Positions 60,461 to 64,000 of a DNA stretch of 64,000 bases are shown one piece after another; within the stretch, counting starts at the first letter, position 1, and each line of letters begins with the position of its first letter. The stretch is from Planctomycetota bacterium (GTDB taxonomy: Bacteria; Planctomycetota; UBA1135; GCA-002686595). The stretch spans positions 1 to 64,000 of the forward strand of contig JADYYP010000047.1 of assembly GCA_020853575.1 (NCBI GenBank), read 5' to 3'. The notes beneath the pieces are model-generated. The model was not told where the DNA came from. It saw only the letters and a list, made by a program, of their open reading frames with translations, and searched no databases. The translations under genes were made by a program, and so were the position numbers.

Positions 60461-63400
60461 TCACGGGCAAATCGTGAAGGACACGGCGTTGGTCAAGCCG
60501 GTGTTGAACACGTCGCCCGGGTCGCGGAAGTAATACTGCGCGGCGCAGGCTTGCCCCGCGACGAGCAGCGTGTCGTCACCCGACTGGATGCGCGCGTTGA
60601 AGTCGTAGGTCAGCGTTCCGCTGCAGTCGTTGACCGTCGTCGAGCCCCCCGTGTTCTGGAGCGGCGTGCGGCGCAGCGGTGACTGGACGCACATCGTGCC
60701 GCCCTGGAACGGAGCGTTCTTCGTGCCGTAGCCGTAGAACAGGAGCCCGTTCTTCTGGGGCATCACCGAGGTCGCGACGATGTCGAAGGGCAGCGCCGCG
60801 GACGCGCTCGGGATGCCGTTGAAGTTGATCGACGGCACGCAGAAGTTGCTGGTCAACTTCGCCACGCAGAACGTCGCCACGTTGCCCTGGCAACCAACCG
60901 GTCCGAGCGTCGTCGCGCACACGTCGTCGATCGCGGCCTCGGTGACCGAGTTGTTCGGATTGTCCGAGACCGAGAAACGGATGCGCGTCGTCGCCGTGGG
61001 CGTCAGGAACGCACTGACGTCGACGGTGTCGGTCGCCCAACCGCCAGCCAGGCCGGTGTAGGTTCGAGCCGTGACCCAGTTGGTGCCGGCCGCGTTGGTC
61101 GCGACCTGAACGGTGAGGCTGTCGTCACCGTCGTCGTTGTAGAGCCAGTAGGCGTAGCTGATCTCGCCGATGCCGGACGAGAGGTCGATGGCCGGGGAGG
61201 TGAGGACCGTCGGGCCGCCGTCGAGGTCGGCCTCGCCCACGTTGGTGCTTCCGGCCGTGCCCTGGTCGGTGAAGTAGCAGTTGACGCCGGTTCCCGCCGG
61301 ATTGTCGACCTCGGGCTGGGCTTGCACCGCGTTCTGCGTCGTGCCGATGGGATCGCCGCGCTCCCACGCGCCGCTGGTGACCGAGGTATTGGTCACCGTC
61401 CAGCCGTTGTCCGCGTCGAAGTTGTCGCAGAACACGACGTTGAACGCACCCACGGCGAAGCTCAGCGTGCTCGTCGGCGCCGTGAGTGGGAAGTTCATCG
61501 TGTTGCCCAGACCGTCGTTCCCGCGCACGTAGTAGTAGACGCGCTTGGGTGCGATCTGACCCGGAATGCTCGCGCTCCAGGTGTTGCCCGAGGTGTTGAT
61601 CATCGGGACGCTGGTGAAGGCGCCGGACGAACCTGCGCGATAGAACAAGCTCGCCGCAGTCACGCTCGAGCCGAAGTTCGACGACATGGTGGCGGACACG
61701 CCGTACGGGCCCGCTTGATTGGTCGTGTCGGCCAGTTGCGTCACGTTGGTGATCGAGATCGGGATCAACGTGAAGCCCGGGAAGCCCTGGGCGCGGAAGC
61801 CACCGTCGATGTCGGCGAAGTGCGGCGTGCCGTTGTTGATGTTGCCGTCGTTGTCGTCGAGCGTGAGCCACTGCGTCTCGATGACGGTGCGGATCTGCGT
61901 CTGGTTGTAGGCCAACATCCAGTCGAGGAAGAGGTTGTCGGCGACGGCGCCGCCAGCCGCGGTTCCCAGCGAGGTCTTGAGGCGCGTGCGGATCTTCCAG
62001 GCCGCACCCATCCAAGGCTCGCCGTCGGTGTGGACCTCGCCGTAGCAGGCGGGATTCGAATCACCGCAGAAGGTGGTGTTGTTGTTTCCGTCGCGCACGT
62101 TGCAGTTCGTGCCGCAGAAGTTGTGGCCGACGATCGGATCGTCCTGGACGTACATCGCGTAGATGTCGGCGTTGCCTTCCCCCATGCCGTCGGAGCCGTT
62201 GCCGGTCCCGTAGCGCACGTTCAGCCAGTGGCCCTCCTCGTGGAGGATCACGTTGGCGAAGGCCGTGTTCACGCAGCCGCCGCCGGCCTGATAGAAGTTG
62301 ACCGACGAGCCATTGAAGTAGGCATTGCAGCTCGAGGCGATGTTGGCGTTCGAGACATAGACGATGTCCGCGGTCGCGTCGGTCGGATTGACGCTGCGGA
62401 TCCAGTCGCGCAGCGTGTTCGAGGCCTGGAAGCAGTTGGCCTGCGCGGTGACGAGCGCCGCGGGCGTGTTGTTCAGGACGATCGAATTGGCCGTGCCCGT
62501 CGCCGCGCTGAAGGCCAGCGAATAGGCCGCGCTGGGGCTGTTGTTGACCGTGTTGAACGTCCCGGTGTAGGTGCAGGTGATGTTCAGCGGGCCGCTCGCT
62601 CCCACGAAATTGAAGTTGCCGTTGGCGTCGGTGGTCACCGTGCCCGCGGAGCTCGTGAGCCGCGCGTACTTCATCGGCTGCTGGGTCGCCGGATTGGTCG
62701 CGGTGTCCGGGTAGTTGCCGGGCGTGGCCTTGGTGTAGAGCGTGCCGCCGACATCGAAGTGGTGCACCAGGTTCTCACGGTCCGCCACGGCGCCCGTCCG
62801 CGCGTCGACGAAGTAGGTGTAGCCGGCCGCGTGGCCTTCGCCGTCTTCCCACAGGAGCGCCACCTTGTAGGCGAGCAACGGAGTGCGCTGCTCGGCGTCG
62901 GCAACCTCGAGCTGTCGCACCACGAGCTCGGGCTGGCCTTGAACGCTGCCCGTGCGGCCGACCTGCTCGAGGAACGTCGCGCTCGCGACGCCCTGGGCCT
63001 GATCCGCGTTCAGCGTCGGACGGACGTCGAACTCCGCGACGTGCGGGAGCGCGCGCGTCTGGATCGAGAGCATGCGACCTTGCATGTCGAAGAGCACATT
63101 GACGTTGCCGGCCTCGACCGGCACGCCGCTGATCATCTGGCGGAAGCGGACGGTCAGCTTGTCGTTCGAGCCGATCAACCCCAAGGGCAGGAACTGCGTG
63201 CTCTCCTCGACCAGCGAGAGCTGCTCGATGCCGTGGACGTCCTGGGCCAATCCGAGCACGCCGCGCGCGAGCGTGAACCAATCGGCGTCGCTGTGCGGTT
63301 GGAAGTCGGGAGCGAGCGCGCCGCCGAACAGGAACTCGGCGTAGCCCGTGCCGTTGTCGACATCGACGTGCCAGTTGGCGCCATGCTCCGCGCGCCATGC

Positions 63401-63514
63401 CTCGAGGGCGGGGGTCACCATGCCTTGCTGGGGCTGAAGGCTGGGCTGAGCTTGAAGACTGGCCGAAGTGAGGGCCAGGGCGGCGAGGGGGATGAGGTGC
63501 CTCGGCTTCAACAT
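60461..63514 (-). CDS. Secreted fungalysin-like zinc metalloprotease with shared C-terminal domain
   Basis: A 1017-residue protein starting at ATG 63514 with a signal peptide (LIPLAALALTSASLQAQ). An FTP/PepSY-type propeptide region (LTVRFRQMISGVPVEAGNVN, VADRENLVHHFDVGGTLYT) spans about 20-250. The catalytic region near residue 420 has FANVILHEEGHWLNVRYGTG and GMGEGNADIYAM, giving HEEGH plus a downstream Glu, the M4/M36-type arrangement. Beta modules follow, one with a MAM/P-like strand set. The last 135 residues (GLLFYGYGTK, YYFRDPGD) match the end of the protein encoded at 40089-41936. Likely extracellular. Confidence 0.85.
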   Translation of the reverse strand: MLKPRHLIPLAALALTSASLQAQPSLQPQQGMVTPALEAWRAEHGANWHVDVDNGTGYAEFLFGGALAPDFQPHSDADWFTLARGVLGLAQDVHGIEQLSLVEESTQFLPLGLIGSNDKLTVRFRQMISGVPVEAGNVNVLFDMQGRMLSIQTRALPHVAEFDVRPTLNADQAQGVASATFLEQVGRTGSVQGQPELVVRQLEVADAEQRTPLLAYKVALLWEDGEGHAAGYTYFVDARTGAVADRENLVHHFDVGGTLYTKATPGNYPDTATNPATQQPMKYARLTSSAGTVTTDANGNFNFVGASGPLNITCTYTGTFNTVNNSPSAAYSLAFSAATGTANSIVLNNTPAALVTAQANCFQASNTLRDWIRSVNPTDATADIVYVSNANIASSCNAYFNGSSVNFYQAGGGCVNTAFANVILHEEGHWLNVRYGTGNGSDGMGEGNADIYAMYVQDDPIVGHNFCGTNCNVRDGNNNTTFCGDSNPACYGEVHTDGEPWMGAAWKIRTRLKTSLGTAAGGAVADNLFLDWMLAYNQTQIRTVIETQWLTLDDNDGNINNGTPHFADIDGGFRAQGFPGFTLIPISITNVTQLADTTNQAGPYGVSATMSSNFGSSVTAASLFYRAGSSGAFTSVPMINTSGNTWSASIPGQIAPKRVYYYVRGNDGLGNTMNFPLTAPTSTLSFAVGAFNVVFCDNFDADNGWTVTNTSVTSGAWERGDPIGTTQNAVQAQPEVDNPAGTGVNCYFTDQGTAGSTNVGEADLDGGPTVLTSPAIDLSSGIGEISYAYWLYNDDGDDSLTVQVATNAAGTNWVTARTYTGLAGGWATDTVDVSAFLTPTATTRIRFSVSDNPNNSVTEAAIDDVCATTLGPVGCQGNVATFCVAKLTSNFCVPSINFNGIPSASAALPFDIVATSVMPQKNGLLFYGYGTKNAPFQGGTMCVQSPLRRTPLQNTGGSTTVNDCSGTLTYDFNARIQSGDDTLLVAGQACAAQYYFRDPGDVFNTGLTNAVSFTICP

Positions 63515-63842
63515 GTGGGGATCGCTCCGGAGAGAGAAGGGTCGAGAGAGTTGCGCGCTCGCGGGCGCGCCGCGCCTTGGAACCGTCGATGCAGGACGGT
63601 CCCGAGCAGCGATGCGACGCACGCGGTGGGCAGAATGATCCCCAAGTCTAGGCAGAAACCGAGGCCCGGGCGGAGCCCTCGCCCCGCATCCGCAGGCCGC
63701 GCCGCGCGCACCCAAAGAGCACTTGGAATTTCCTTCCAACGGCGAAACCGGAGCGGTCCGCTCGGGTTGTCGGCGCGGCAGCGCGGGAGAGGCGTTGAGC
63801 GCGGGCGCCTGGATGGCGCACCCAGAGCGCTCGGAAGCGGCC
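63515..63842. other. Gap between metF and the metalloprotease gene
   Basis: Both neighbours are on the minus strand; this holds the metF 3' flank and the promoter region of the protease gene. Reading frames here are Arg/Pro-rich and out of keeping with real genes. No RNA element recognised. Confidence 0.5.
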
Positions 63843-64000
63843 TCAGACCTTGCGTACCGCCGCCAGGACCGAGCGCGTCGCGAAGCTCTTGTTGAGCGTG
63901 TAGAAGTGCAGGCCCGGCGCGCCGCCCTCGAGCAGGCGGCGGCACTGCGTGATCGCGTGCTCGATCCCGGTCGCCATCACGGCCGCCGGATCGTCCTTCA
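63843..64000 (-). CDS. metF: 5,10-methylenetetrahydrofolate reductase, C-terminal fragment (cut by window edge)
   Basis: The minus-strand frame ending at TGA 63845-63843 gives 51 residues including [20 protein letters not shown] and [20 protein letters not shown]. The [13 protein letters not shown] block followed by A-T is the conserved end of MetF, which makes methyl-THF for methionine synthesis. The 5' part is beyond the window. Confidence 0.9.
   Translation of the reverse strand, partial: KDDPAAVMATGIEHAITQCRRLLEGGAPGLHFYTLNKSFATRSVLAAVRKV

Noticed and set aside
61322-63895. An 857-residue plus-strand frame opposite the metalloprotease
   Set aside because: Composition is Val/Arg/Asp/His-rich antisense of the protease gene, which itself has a signal peptide and HEEGH; GC-rich third positions keep antisense frames open.

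Overview
The window is a high-GC bacterial chromosome segment. I read it as probably a marine-type planctomycete. The support is two eukaryote-like Ser/Thr kinases, one with the acidic N-terminal region usual in planctomycete kinases; divergent ECF sigma factors; many secreted or lipid-anchored proteins; and two secreted proteins that share a C-terminal domain I associate with deep planctomycete lineages. This placement is inference: there is no rRNA and I could run no search. Most start assignments rest on Shine-Dalgarno matches or on 4-base stop/start overlaps (ATGA or GTGA), which are very common here.

Region 1 (1-7.1 kb) holds an IS5-like transposase tail, then a plus-strand unit of a membrane kinase with a transglutaminase-like outer domain and two lipoproteins, closed by a strong terminator. 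Region 2 (7.1-13.8 kb) has an ECF sigma factor, a candidate secreted translocator or effector, a truncated kinase directly abutting a DGR-type reverse transcriptase whose 3' end overlaps a template-repeat-like sequence, and a large membrane protein with a DnaJ-like cysteine motif.

Region 3 (14-28.6 kb) is the centrepiece: about 20 tightly packed plus-strand genes ending at a terminator. They encode a non-flagellar type III secretion system (T3SS) in Yersinia-like order: candidate needle, TPR chaperone, inner rod (SctI), SctJ lipoprotein ring, K, L, N ATPase, O, P, Q, a FliO-like protein, R, S, T, U. The last gene encodes a DUF1521-type protein with a GDPH motif like the self-cleaving rhizobial effector NopE. 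SctV lies 8 kb downstream with two candidate substrates (33.8-37.5 kb), separated by a minus-strand block holding an AbiGi-like gene, a frameshifted NADAR gene and two surface-type proteins. A second ECF sigma gene closes the locus at 38.3 kb. No secretin (SctC) or SctD is visible, so the machine is incomplete within this window.

Region 4 (38.3-64 kb) is mostly housekeeping: tRNA-Gly, a TIM-barrel epimerase, purB, a VanZ-like protein, an RsbW-like kinase, nadC, a ComEA-like HhH protein, a MinD/FlhG-like ATPase, ruvC, ispD-ispF, a DDAH-like hydrolase, thioredoxins, mazG, queC, an Mrp-type ATPase and the 3' end of metF. Between them are secreted proteins, including an HEEGH metalloprotease.
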